Shown here piece by piece: positions 12,969-20,565 of a DNA stretch of 64,000 nucleotides. Every line of letters starts with the position of its first letter. The stretch's first letter is position 1. The stretch comes from a virus. The notes below the pieces were generated by a model. The model did not search any database. It was not told where the DNA came from and saw nothing but the letters and a program-made list of their open reading frames with translations. The stretch covers positions 1 through 64,000 of IMG/VR virus record IMGVR_UViG_3300042869_000396; one strand, given 5' to 3'. The position numbers and the translations under genes are program-made.

Positions 12969-13216
12969 TTCATTGCAAACATAGTTGCATCCTGTTCATT
13001 TTGAAAATACCAAGCACGACCGGTTGGGTGTGCAAGATCACGGAATTTGTTTTGACAATTCTCTAAACACCATGTGAGTTTTTCTGCAAAGTCATCATCT
13101 CGTAACACTATAGCATGATAGGTACCTAATAGTGTCATTAGCTTATCGTCTACTTTGAGATGTTCTTCTGCCCGTTGAGCCCTCATAATAGTTGGAGTTG
13201 GATCCGGATCTATCAT
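12959..13216 (-). CDS. small paralogue family protein
   Basis: This 85-residue protein has the same plan as its neighbour: a WCLENCQNKFRD helix and a WYFQNEQDATMFAMKWA ending. It overlaps the upstream gene by four bases. A role is unknown; tandem copies suggest duplication. Confidence 0.65.
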   Translation of the reverse strand: MIDPDPTPTIMRAQRAEEHLKVDDKLMTLLGTYHAIVLRDDDFAEKLTWCLENCQNKFRDLAHPTGRAWYFQNEQDATMFAMKWA

Positions 13217-13575
13217 TTACCGTGTCTCAACAACCATTCTGTTAGCCTGGCACCCTGTAATTTGGCACGGACTTGATACTTGTAACCACGATCAAAGTGA
13301 TCTACCATTCTATGCCATACAGGAGTTTCGACTGCATGTTCCATTATCCATTTGCCTTGTTCGCTCTGTTGCCAGTCCCAAAGCGGTTGGGCAGCATATA
13401 GGTCTGGGTCTTCTACATCTCCCATTGTAAATGTATATACTATGATTTCTTTGGTTTCTTCTACACGATCATCTATTATCATATACTGATATATAGTCTT
13501 AGTGGGTCGGTCGCCAAGAAAAATGTATTCATGCCCCCACTGATCAGTTTCCCATTTGAATTTCATTTTAGACAT
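13213..13575 (-). CDS. hypothetical protein
   Basis: This 120-residue protein begins MSKMKFKWETDQWGHEYIF (inner start preferred). It is rich in Trp and Tyr, with a strand-rich first half and a helical basic end (ARLTEWLLRHGK). It sits inside the paralogue run but does not clearly share the ending motif. The function is unknown. Confidence 0.6.
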   Translation of the reverse strand: MSKMKFKWETDQWGHEYIFLGDRPTKTIYQYMIIDDRVEETKEIIVYTFTMGDVEDPDLYAAQPLWDWQQSEQGKWIMEHAVETPVWHRMVDHFDRGYKYQVRAKLQGARLTEWLLRHGK

Positions 13576-13819
13576 TGCCTCTGCCCCCAAATTTCAGCAT
13601 GAACATCATGGCATCACGTTCATCTGTAAACTGAAAGTACAAGGCATGATAGTGCTCTTCACGCCATAGTTCTTTACAGTTGTTTATACACCACACAGCC
13701 ATTTCTTCAACCTGGGCAACAGTTATCTGATTGAAGTTTACTCTATAGGGAAACACAGCTCTAGCCCTAGTGCTGAGAACTTCATTAATTGTACCTACTC
13801 TAGTCTTGGCCATTACCAT
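13568..13819 (-). CDS. small paralogue family protein
   Basis: This 83-residue protein has a VWCINNCKELW helix and the ending YFQFTDERDAMMFMLKFG. It overlaps both neighbours. An alternative start three codons in (MAKTRV) is possible. Confidence 0.65.
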   Translation of the reverse strand: MVMAKTRVGTINEVLSTRARAVFPYRVNFNQITVAQVEEMAVWCINNCKELWREEHYHALYFQFTDERDAMMFMLKFGGRGNV

Positions 13820-14111
13820 ATTTTAACAGGAACATTGTGCGTTTTTGATCATCATAAAAATCCAATCGAACAGTATGCTGTGATTTTTTGCCTTCATACC
13901 ATCCTAACTCTACTACCGGCCACCATTCACCGCCCTCTGGAGGTCTAACATATTCCGTATCCTTTACGTATTCTCTATGATCACGTAGTGTGAAACCTAA
14001 GACATCTTTCATCTTTGTTCGTGAAAGATACACAGAGGGCTTTTCACGTTGTTTAATACGCTCGAGCACACTGGTCCATTGACCAGGAGTCATCACAATT
14101 GGCTTACTCAT
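13800..14111 (-). CDS. small paralogue family protein (diverged)
   Basis: This 103-residue protein ends HTVRLDFYDDQKRTMFLLKYGNGQD, a diverged form of the shared ending. The first half contains the SVYLSRTKMKDVLGF and PPEGGEWWPVVELG segments. The function is unknown. Confidence 0.6.
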   Translation of the reverse strand: MSKPIVMTPGQWTSVLERIKQREKPSVYLSRTKMKDVLGFTLRDHREYVKDTEYVRPPEGGEWWPVVELGWYEGKKSQHTVRLDFYDDQKRTMFLLKYGNGQD

Positions 14112-14334
14112 TTAACCACTTTTGTATAATGGTGTTAGCTTCTTTTAGGTCTCGAGTATTCCAAAGACGGTATTCTTCGTTGTGCCCGCGATCTCCATCA
14201 TTGAGATAGATTTTACCAATCTCTGGAAAATAATTCAAGAACGCCTGCCCAAGTCGATAGTGAGGATTACGCATGAATTCCATAATCCAATGCTGTTCAA
14301 ATTCCTTGTAGCGTTCTTTTGAAATCACATCCAC
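14104..14334 (-). CDS. hypothetical small protein
   Basis: This 76-residue protein ends RDLKEANTIIQKWLNE, where the aromatic strand of the family is replaced by a helix. It has a FLNYFPEIGKIYLNDG segment. It overlaps its neighbours by eight to ten bases and may be a distant family member. Confidence 0.55.
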   Translation of the reverse strand: MDVISKERYKEFEQHWIMEFMRNPHYRLGQAFLNYFPEIGKIYLNDGDRGHNEEYRLWNTRDLKEANTIIQKWLNE

Positions 14335-14594
14335 ATCAACTGGAATACAGTTGCCTCAACGTCTTCTTTAATGTAGATGGTCCACATAGGATCGCCGCTG
14401 TTAAAACGATGACACATATCCGCAGTCGGACAGACTCTCTTCATCCATTCTTCAAATGCTCGATCATCCTCGGGATATACCCAACAGTACCAACCGCGAG
14501 GAGGAGGATCTAAAATCAATTCTTTAATAGGATGCCCGGCATTAGGGGAAGTTTTACCATCTTCAAACCTCCAATGATGCACACTGACTTTCAC
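14325..14594 (-). CDS. small paralogue family protein (diverged)
   Basis: This 89-residue protein contains WCWVYPEDDRAFEEWMKRVCP-like segments and ends WTIYIKEDVEATVFQLMWM, a recognisable variant of the shared ending. It overlaps both neighbours. Confidence 0.6.
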   Translation of the reverse strand: MKVSVHHWRFEDGKTSPNAGHPIKELILDPPPRGWYCWVYPEDDRAFEEWMKRVCPTADMCHRFNSGDPMWTIYIKEDVEATVFQLMWM

Positions 14595-14911
14595 GACCAG
14601 GTCCTGTGTTTTTCAGCCACCCATTCGTTGCCGTCATATTCCGCAATTTCCCATTCAACATCACCAGGTACCTCAACAATTTTTAGATTGGCGTGGTCTC
14701 CGTTTGCTGCCATGCCTAGGTCTCTCACAATCTTTACAAGATAAGGATCGTCTCTAGGAATCTCTCGTCCGTACCATTTTGGATCAGTTATACCTGCCAT
14801 CTGTTTGTATTCTTTTTCAGCACGGCCGCTGAGTCCAAATCCACCATAGCAGGTATTGATAACAATAAATTGAATACCCCTGAGAGTTTTAATCAGTTGT
14901 TCGTGTGTCAT
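14591..14911 (-). CDS. conserved viral protein, YGGFGLS family
   Basis: This 106-residue protein (inner start MTHEQLI) contains NTCYGGFGLSGRAEKEY, an RDDPYLVKIVRDLG segment and LKIVEVPGDVEWEIAEYDG, ending AEKHRTW. I recall this set of motifs in many large viruses and phages, with no known role. It overlaps neighbours by four bases. Confidence 0.7.
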   Translation of the reverse strand: MTHEQLIKTLRGIQFIVINTCYGGFGLSGRAEKEYKQMAGITDPKWYGREIPRDDPYLVKIVRDLGMAANGDHANLKIVEVPGDVEWEIAEYDGNEWVAEKHRTWS

Positions 14912-15144
14912 AGTTTCTCTCCGCAATGTGGACATAGTTTGGTTGTAGCATTACGCATTTCTTTTAGTGTCTTGTTTAGTTTACGAGAATCAGCAATAAT
15001 CCTGCGTATACTCTTACGATCCCTATCGTGTTTGGCCTTGCCCAATTCTTCTTTAAGGTGTAGCTTCATTTTCTGAAGACGGCCTTCAAAGATTTCAATA
15101 AAGCCTGTTATGCCCGGGCTTTTGTCTGCAGGTGTACCACTCAT
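14908..15144 (-). CDS. hypothetical coiled-coil protein with Cys pair
   Basis: This 78-residue protein has a long basic helix at about 20-65 (LQKMKLHLKEELGKAKHDRDRK). It ends TTKLCPHCGEKL, one half of a zinc ribbon. It may dimerise through the helix and share a metal site. The function is unknown. Confidence 0.6.
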   Translation of the reverse strand: MSGTPADKSPGITGFIEIFEGRLQKMKLHLKEELGKAKHDRDRKSIRRIIADSRKLNKTLKEMRNATTKLCPHCGEKL

Positions 15145-15323
15145 TCTTCTAATCCTATTGCACGTCTAAAATGTTGTTCCAGTGTAGTTTCAGCCATTCG
15201 AGTCTGGTGAAAGGATTCTACACACCGTTCTATGATCAGTTGCGCAAACAGATCTAACCCTTCTTGATCAGGATTAAAATCTATACCTGCACATTGTTTA
15301 AGTTCTTTAAGTCTAGTGTTCAT
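15141..15323 (-). CDS. hypothetical small helical protein
   Basis: This 60-residue, mostly helical protein (DLFAQLIIERCVESFHQTR) lies between two overlapping genes with four-base overlaps. No family is recognised. Confidence 0.58.
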   Translation of the reverse strand: MNTRLKELKQCAGIDFNPDQEGLDLFAQLIIERCVESFHQTRMAETTLEQHFRRAIGLEE

Positions 15324-15598
15324 TTTCCGCTCTTGTATTTTAGTGTAAACATTACTGCATCCTTTTCGTCATGGAACCAGTAGGCAGCAATTTCATCCCA
15401 CTGATAACCTACATCGCTGACATCAGTGACGTCAAACCAAACATAACTTTTACAATGTGCTAGACACCATTTTTTGATTTTCCAGAAAGGCTCTCCTGCT
15501 TGCTCGCAATCAACGTCTGTGATAAGCACCTGATGACATTGTTCCAGAACATCATCAGGTGGCTTAAACTTCTTCCATTCTTCTGAATAGGCGTACAT
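15320..15598 (-). CDS. small paralogue family protein
   Basis: This 92-residue protein has a KKWCLAHCKSYVWF helix and ends AAYWFHDEKDAVMFTLKYKSGK. It is a clear member of the paralogue family. Its start shares one base with the phosphoesterase stop codon. Confidence 0.65.
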   Translation of the reverse strand: MYAYSEEWKKFKPPDDVLEQCHQVLITDVDCEQAGEPFWKIKKWCLAHCKSYVWFDVTDVSDVGYQWDEIAAYWFHDEKDAVMFTLKYKSGK

Positions 15599-16449
15599 TA
15601 AACTTCCAATACAATGTTGGGATTCCAGCCAGTATCTTCAGTATAGCCATCGCTTTCGTACCCCCTAGGATTACAAACTACACGAGTACTGCCTAACACA
15701 TAATCAAACGGATGATGAGTATGTCCGTGAGTCCAAAGTTTAATCTGTGGATGATCAAGAATAAAATCACTTAGGTCGCTGTGATAGCCACCGTTCATGA
15801 TGTAGTCATGTGCATACTGCGGATGACAACTCATATGGCTAGGAGTGTGATGTCCTACCACAACAAACTTTTGCTCTTGAGGATAGCCGTCCATTACAGT
15901 CTTAAAATATTGCAGTGTTTTGCGATGACGATCTGCAATGTCAGCAGGCTTGAGAGCTCGGTAGCCGGATTGATCATGTCGAATAATTCTAAAATCGTTC
16001 ATCATGTCCGCAAGCGCATGAAGTGTAAATGGGTCATGCTTGTTGCAGTCAGTCCAAAGTGTTGCACCCATAAACACAATGTCGTTGATTACCTTGGTGT
16101 CATTTTCCAAGAAATAGATATTGGGATACTTGGCACATTCTTCACGCAGATGATCAATGCTGGCAAAGAATTTACCGTGGTAGAACTCGTGATTACCTGC
16201 AACATAAATCACATGCGGAAATTGAAAACTACAACGCTTTAAGAAATCACGGAATCGCTGAGCCTTAAGCTGTCTGCTGCCTAACATTTCAAGCATGGCC
16301 GCAGTTCTAACATTTTCGTCCTGATGGTCGTGGAGATCTTGGGCAACCATAATATCGCCGCTCAAAATTAGTAGATCGTAATCAGCATCGTTAGGGATCA
16401 TAATGTCCGAGAACTCTAAGTGCAGGTCTGAAACCAATTTAATTTTCAT
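15598..16449 (-). CDS. calcineurin-like metallophosphoesterase
   Basis: This 283-residue protein has the full set of metal motifs: SDLHLEF near the start, LSGDI, VAGNHEFYH, VVGHHTPS and THGHTHHPFDY near the end. These bind two metal ions and cleave phosphoesters. The substrate is unknown; relatives in phages and bacteria may act on nucleotides or nucleic acid. It is the first gene after a perfect sigma70 promoter and heads the minus-strand run of small genes, so it is probably early. Confidence 0.85.
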   Translation of the reverse strand: MKIKLVSDLHLEFSDIMIPNDADYDLLILSGDIMVAQDLHDHQDENVRTAAMLEMLGSRQLKAQRFRDFLKRCSFQFPHVIYVAGNHEFYHGKFFASIDHLREECAKYPNIYFLENDTKVINDIVFMGATLWTDCNKHDPFTLHALADMMNDFRIIRHDQSGYRALKPADIADRHRKTLQYFKTVMDGYPQEQKFVVVGHHTPSHMSCHPQYAHDYIMNGGYHSDLSDFILDHPQIKLWTHGHTHHPFDYVLGSTRVVCNPRGYESDGYTEDTGWNPNIVLEV

Positions 16450-16473
16450 GGTATTTTCCGATAATGTACATAT

Positions 16474-16502
16474 ATTATAGCATCAGTTTAAAACCCTGTC
16501 AA
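16474..16502 (-). promoter_or_regulatory. sigma70-type promoter
   Basis: TTGACA, 17 bases, TATAAT on the minus strand, in the divergent gap between the phosphoesterase and the plus-strand cassette. Confidence 0.85.
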
Positions 16503-16514
16503 TCGGTTAAATAC

Positions 16515-16536
16515 TCATATAACCGGGAGCGAACCG
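16515..16536 (+). promoter_or_regulatory. shared GGGAGCGAA leader
   Basis: The leader ATAACCGGGAGCGAACCGATG before this gene is almost the same as the one before csgF on the minus strand (26042-26063). GGAGCGA also precedes 17374 and 17866, so it looks like an extended ribosome-binding site. Confidence 0.55.
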
Positions 16537-16818
16537 ATGGGCGACATTTTCAAGATTATAGGCGATCTGGGCATGCCAGTAGCCGCTGCACTAGCAGGTG
16601 GGTATTTTGTATACTTAACCATTAAGCTATTGCTACAGGGCGTACTTGGCTCTATCAACGGCATGAAGGGCATTATTATTGCTCTAGACAATCGTGTCAA
16701 AACCATGAATCACGATGTAATACGTATTGATACTATTGTATCCAATGCACTAGGTCTACGGCCTGATGCAGATCGTATTGCCCGAGCCGATGGAAAGAAT
16801 GATGCTCGTAGAGATTAA
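16537..16818 (+). CDS. small membrane protein, holin-like
   Basis: This 93-residue protein has one membrane helix (about 14-36) then a charged helix (DNRVKTMNHDVIRIDTIVSNALGL). The latter resembles the product at 17515 (DRIRMLDNDLIRLNQKVNTVLHL), so the two are paralogues. The layout, one membrane helix plus amphipathic helix, recalls BhlA/UviB-type holin-like proteins, but the role is unproven. It heads a plus-strand cassette. Confidence 0.6.
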   Translation: MGDIFKIIGDLGMPVAAALAGGYFVYLTIKLLLQGVLGSINGMKGIIIALDNRVKTMNHDVIRIDTIVSNALGLRPDADRIARADGKNDARRD

Positions 16819-17029
16819 TTTCGTTCTAGATCTAAAACTGATCGCATATTTTTTATTAAGTTTTGGATTTGGCATAGCATTCTATTATATATTTTATAGC
16901 GATAATTCAGACTCTAAATTAGATCGTATGAAACATGATCTAGCAGTAAGGAAAGAATGGTTTCGAATGGTGCGCGAGCAAAAGGCTACAAACCCAAAAT
17001 GGCCAGCAGAGTGGGCGAGGAGAGATTGA
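16802..17029 (+). CDS. small membrane protein
   Basis: This 75-residue protein (second of two adjacent ATGs chosen by spacing to GGAAAG) has one membrane helix, LIAYFLLSFGFGIAFYYIFY. A basic Trp-rich tail ends KWPAEWARRD. It overlaps the preceding gene. Confidence 0.6.
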   Translation: MLVEINFVLDLKLIAYFLLSFGFGIAFYYIFYSDNSDSKLDRMKHDLAVRKEWFRMVREQKATNPKWPAEWARRD

Positions 17030-17223
17030 TGTTGCATTTTGACTATTCGTGGGATCTAAGTCCAAATGGAATAATATTGGATAACGAACTTAACGTAGAT
17101 AAGCTAGGATGGAAAGGCGGAGACTATTTCCAGCTAGTTAACATTGACGGAAGATGCTATCTTAAAAAAGTAGACCCGTTGGTAAAATTTTTAAAGGACG
17201 GTGAAAATGGACAAGTGGACTAA
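17029..17223 (+). CDS. hypothetical small protein
   Basis: This 64-residue protein begins MLHFDYSWDLSPNG in a TGATG overlap with the preceding stop. It has LGWKGGDYFQLVNIDG, an AbrB-like or SpoVT-like pattern (GxKxGDxhxhxxxxG) hinting at a small DNA-binding or swapped-hairpin fold. That is weak evidence. Confidence 0.55.
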   Translation: MLHFDYSWDLSPNGIILDNELNVDKLGWKGGDYFQLVNIDGRCYLKKVDPLVKFLKDGENGQVD

Positions 17224-17353
17224 CTGGTATGACAGTTTGCCTGAACATACTAGAGAATATTTAAAAAATCAACCGTTGTGGCATGATATTGATCTTGTTA
17301 AGGCAGGACTAGTAGGATTCGTAATAGGATTGATATTTGGGTTAACAGTTTAA
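17207..17353 (+). CDS. small membrane protein (48 aa)
   Basis: The frame begins MDKWTNWYDSLPEHTREYL and ends with a membrane helix, AGLVGFVIGLIFGLTV. It overlaps the preceding gene by 17 bases. A C-terminal tail anchor is likely. Confidence 0.6.
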   Translation: MDKWTNWYDSLPEHTREYLKNQPLWHDIDLVKAGLVGFVIGLIFGLTV

Positions 17354-17373
17354 TCAACAAATAGGAGCGAACT

Positions 17374-17514
17374 ATGTTGTTTGAAGCATTTCTAGTGTTT
17401 TGGATGCTAGAGGTTTTAGTTCTAGCATCAGTAGCAGTTTGGTATTATTACGAGCCCGCAGAAAAAGAAAAGAAAATCTGGGACCCTTGGGGAATCTGGA
17501 AGGAGGTAAAATAA
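17374..17514 (+). CDS. small membrane protein (46 aa)
   Basis: The frame begins MLFEAFLVFWMLEVLVLASV, a membrane helix, and ends with a charged aromatic tail (WDPWGIWKEVK). AGGAGCGAACT precedes the ATG. Confidence 0.62.
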   Translation: MLFEAFLVFWMLEVLVLASVAVWYYYEPAEKEKKIWDPWGIWKEVK

Positions 17515-17847
17515 ATGGATATAGTTGAACTTGTAAACAAATATGGTTTTCCAATTGTCATGGCAGTGGGAATGGGCTTTATCATCAAGTATGTTTGGGA
17601 ATGGGCCACGAAAGAAGTCAAGCCCGTTATCAGCGAAGCTAACACCGTTCTTATCGCCCTAATCGATCGTATACGTATGTTGGACAACGATTTGATTCGA
17701 CTAAATCAAAAGGTCAATACAGTATTACACCTACGAGGCAAGACAATTGAGTTTGAACGTGTAGAAGCAGAAACAGAAATTAACAAGATTACACAATCTA
17801 AAAAGAAATCTGAGGACGATAAGTCAGCCGCAGCAGGCGAAAGTTAA
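17515..17847 (+). CDS. membrane protein, holin-like paralogue
   Basis: This 110-residue protein has one membrane helix (about 10-30), a charged helix similar to the product at 16537, and an extended Glu/Lys-rich tail. It starts directly after the preceding stop, with GGAGG in place. A role in membrane scaffolding or lysis is possible. Confidence 0.62.
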   Translation: MDIVELVNKYGFPIVMAVGMGFIIKYVWEWATKEVKPVISEANTVLIALIDRIRMLDNDLIRLNQKVNTVLHLRGKTIEFERVEAETEINKITQSKKKSEDDKSAAAGES

Positions 17848-17865
17848 TTTGTAGGAGGAGCGATT

Positions 17866-18024
17866 ATGGTAAATGCAATTGCCTCGCTATTACTAGCAGG
17901 CATGTTATCAAACGAGCCTCGGTGTGTCAAATGGACATGGACTGGCGATGTATACAATCGCAAAGTGGTATGCCTGGAATGGTCTAAACCTCCACCTAAA
18001 GATAAGGCACCCAAGAAAACATGA
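17866..18024 (+). CDS. small secreted or anchored protein (52 aa)
   Basis: The frame begins MVNAIASLLLAGMLSNEPRC, a short hydrophobic start that could be a signal, then KWTWTGDVYNRKVVCLEW with a second Cys and a Lys/Pro-rich tail. It overlaps the next gene as ATGA. Confidence 0.6.
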   Translation: MVNAIASLLLAGMLSNEPRCVKWTWTGDVYNRKVVCLEWSKPPPKDKAPKKT

Positions 18025-18503
18025 TTGATCCTATCACACTTGGTATTGCCTTCACGGCCGCACAACAGTCAGTGAGCTATATTAAAAAGGCCATTGCTCT
18101 GGGCAAAGATGTCAACAGTCTCTATGGACAGTTTGCCAAGTTCTTTGAAAACAGCGATAAGATTCACAGTGCTAATGTAGAGGCACAAACTAGCAAAAAG
18201 ATTCTCACAGACGGTCAGATTAGAGCCATGTCAGTTCAGATTGCCATGCAGAGCAAGGCCTTGCGTGACACTGAAAAAGAATTGAAAGAAATGTTGATAT
18301 GGTCAGGTAACAAAGATGTTTGGGACGAGATGATGGCCGAGCGTGTGCGTATGTATAAAGAACGTGCTAAACTAGAAGCAGACATAAAAAATGCCAAAAT
18401 ACAAGCACAGTCTGACATGATAGACAGAGTACTTATAGGTACAAGTTTTATGGCAATAGCGGTCCCTACGGTGATGTTTACTTTTGCTATGATAGTTAGA
18501 TAA
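18021..18503 (+). CDS. phage membrane protein with helical core
   Basis: This 160-residue protein begins MIDPITLGIAFTAAQQSVSYIKKAI. It has a long helical middle (LRDTEKELKEML, VRMYKERAKLEADI) and a C-terminal membrane helix (SFMAIAVPTVMFTFAM). I recall similar small proteins with a DPIT opening in T4-like marine phages. It is the last gene of the plus-strand cassette and converges on the cyclase gene two bases away. Confidence 0.65.
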   Translation: MIDPITLGIAFTAAQQSVSYIKKAIALGKDVNSLYGQFAKFFENSDKIHSANVEAQTSKKILTDGQIRAMSVQIAMQSKALRDTEKELKEMLIWSGNKDVWDEMMAERVRMYKERAKLEADIKNAKIQAQSDMIDRVLIGTSFMAIAVPTVMFTFAMIVR

Positions 18504-18505
18504 GA

Positions 18506-20548
18506 TTACTTCTCGTGAGCAACAAACTCGCCGTTCCAGTTGTCGCCTAGATCTTGCAGTTTCATAAAGTCGCAACGCTCGATCCAGATTTTGTAGTACT
18601 TGTCCATTTGTCCACCAAAGTTGCCCTTTAGCTTTGCACACATAGCGGCAGCTTCGTCAAACTTTTTCTGTCGGTACAAGTCATGCATCACTTCGTGTGC
18701 TATCTTATCTCTAGTGTAGTCTGCACCCTTAGTACGTAATACTGTATAGATCAAGTCTGCCACAGTTTTTCCTTTAGGCTGTAAGTTATCTATCATTAGA
18801 TAAAAGAAGTCGTCTTTGGTACGATTGTATGTTTCAGCACCAATAATACATAGTACACCATAGGCCTTACAACGTGCTTCTAGTCGTGCCGCGGTTGACA
18901 CCATATCACCTAAGATGTCATAACCGTGTCTGTCAGTTGATCCCATCTCGCCAATAAAGCCAATACCAGTATTGCAACCCCAACCCATTGCGGCAGGTGG
19001 TAATCCTTGTGCTTCCATCAGTTTTGTGTATTCGTCAACAGCATCCAGCATCTCTAGGCCAACAGCAACAATAGTTCTAGCATGATTGGTGTCTTCGATA
19101 GGAGCACCATGTATGTGCATACTCGCATCACCTACATACTTTAATATCATGCCGTTGTTGTTCATGATAGGACGACTGATAGCATCCATGTAGCCGTTCA
19201 TATACTTGCCTAGTCCGCCTACATCATCACCATAGTGTTCACCAATAGGAGTAAAGCCACGCAGGTCACTGAACATAACTGATACATCTTTGCGTACACC
19301 ACGCTTGATTAAGTCTGGATCTTTTTGTAGTAGCTCTACAACTTCTTTAGAGCAATAACCCGCAAACTGTTTCTTTATGGCCTGCTTCTGTAAGAACTCG
19401 CTTACAAATTTAACGCCATAAGTATGAAGAGCAACGATAACAAGCCCAAACGTGATTGCAGTCGCATCTGATAGGATGAGCCAATTACTGAAAGCGTACA
19501 TAGTACCAGGAACGACGGCACCAACAATAACCACAGCAGAACCAATTCCAACATAAGTCCACCTCGATAAGAAAATTAACAATATGCCGAATACTAGTAA
19601 TGCTAGGATTTCAACTCCGTCGGCATAGTCGGGACGTTGAATTACCACTCCGTTGATCATAGTTGCCATTGCTGCCGCTTGTACATCCTGCGGCCACACT
19701 GCACCTTTAGCTGTAGGCAAAGGATTAGCAATGCCTGCGGCTGTTGGACCTACTATAACTATAGCACCATTAAAGTTTTTGGGCAAGTCCAAAAGACTCG
19801 CCTGTTGGTTTTCTTGACTCCAATCGATCCATACACGACCTAACGCATCTGTTGTAATAGGACCAAACTTGGGTATGCGCATTTTCTCAACACCATTTTC
19901 ATTGAGCTTGACTTGGAAGGTTGAATCACCAGCTGCGACTCTAAGTGCTTCCATAGACATACTGGGATATAATTTACCATCAACGGATACAACTAGGGGC
20001 AGTCGTCGATTAACACCGTCTACTTCTGGCAGTGTACTAACGATACCAATGCCTGCTGCTGCATTTTCTAACTGAGGTACATTGGCAATAAGTCCCGGGT
20101 ATTGTACAATTTGATCCTGCCACTCTGGACCTAGTACAGCACTACCTGGATTGCGAGGAGAGTTCTTAGTTTTTTGTGATGGTACGCTGCCCATTACAAC
20201 TGGATATTGTTTTAGGGCCGTTGCGAGAACAGCATCGCCACCAGTGCGATCAGGCTCAGCCATGATAACATTGAGCACAACAAGGCCAGCACCACGATCA
20301 TAAAGATCTTTAATAATTTTTGCATACTCTGCCCTCGGTAGTGGCCACTGTCCGTATTTGTCCAATGCAGCTTCATCTATGTTTACCGTATAGATGTTAT
20401 TAGCAGTTGGAGCTTTTTGTGTAATCAGTGTATCAAAATAGCGTAGTCTTACACTTTCTACAAAGACAGGATCGGCGATTCTTATACTTACAATAAGTGC
20501 CAATGTTAATAGGGCAGTCCAAGGACTAGTTAGGATTTTTTTCAGCAT
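18506..20548 (-). CDS. CHASE2-domain adenylate/guanylate cyclase
   Basis: This 680-residue protein has a membrane helix near 9-25, a periplasmic CHASE2 sensor (about 28-305), three membrane helices (about 310-380) and a class III cyclase domain (about 420-605). Visible active-site residues are Asp428 (FSDLRGF), Asp474 with Lys470 (LKYVGDAS), Asp544 (YDILGD) and Arg555 (AARLE). The Lys/Asp pair predicts ATP as substrate. The usual Asn in GDxVNxAARLE is Ser551, which may lower activity. It would make cAMP in response to an outside signal. CATAAATA sits four bases before the ATG. I know of no common phage gene of this kind. Confidence 0.88.
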   Translation of the reverse strand: MLKKILTSPWTALLTLALIVSIRIADPVFVESVRLRYFDTLITQKAPTANNIYTVNIDEAALDKYGQWPLPRAEYAKIIKDLYDRGAGLVVLNVIMAEPDRTGGDAVLATALKQYPVVMGSVPSQKTKNSPRNPGSAVLGPEWQDQIVQYPGLIANVPQLENAAAGIGIVSTLPEVDGVNRRLPLVVSVDGKLYPSMSMEALRVAAGDSTFQVKLNENGVEKMRIPKFGPITTDALGRVWIDWSQENQQASLLDLPKNFNGAIVIVGPTAAGIANPLPTAKGAVWPQDVQAAAMATMINGVVIQRPDYADGVEILALLVFGILLIFLSRWTYVGIGSAVVIVGAVVPGTMYAFSNWLILSDATAITFGLVIVALHTYGVKFVSEFLQKQAIKKQFAGYCSKEVVELLQKDPDLIKRGVRKDVSVMFSDLRGFTPIGEHYGDDVGGLGKYMNGYMDAISRPIMNNNGMILKYVGDASMHIHGAPIEDTNHARTIVAVGLEMLDAVDEYTKLMEAQGLPPAAMGWGCNTGIGFIGEMGSTDRHGYDILGDMVSTAARLEARCKAYGVLCIIGAETYNRTKDDFFYLMIDNLQPKGKTVADLIYTVLRTKGADYTRDKIAHEVMHDLYRQKKFDEAAAMCAKLKGNFGGQMDKYYKIWIERCDFMKLQDLGDNWNGEFVAHEK

Positions 20549-20552
20549 GAAA

Positions 20553-20560
20553 TATTTATG
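20553..20560 (-). promoter_or_regulatory. late-type promoter box
   Basis: CATAAATA on the minus strand, four bases before the cyclase ATG; no ribosome-binding site fits between. Confidence 0.5.
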
Positions 20561-20565
20561 CTGTT

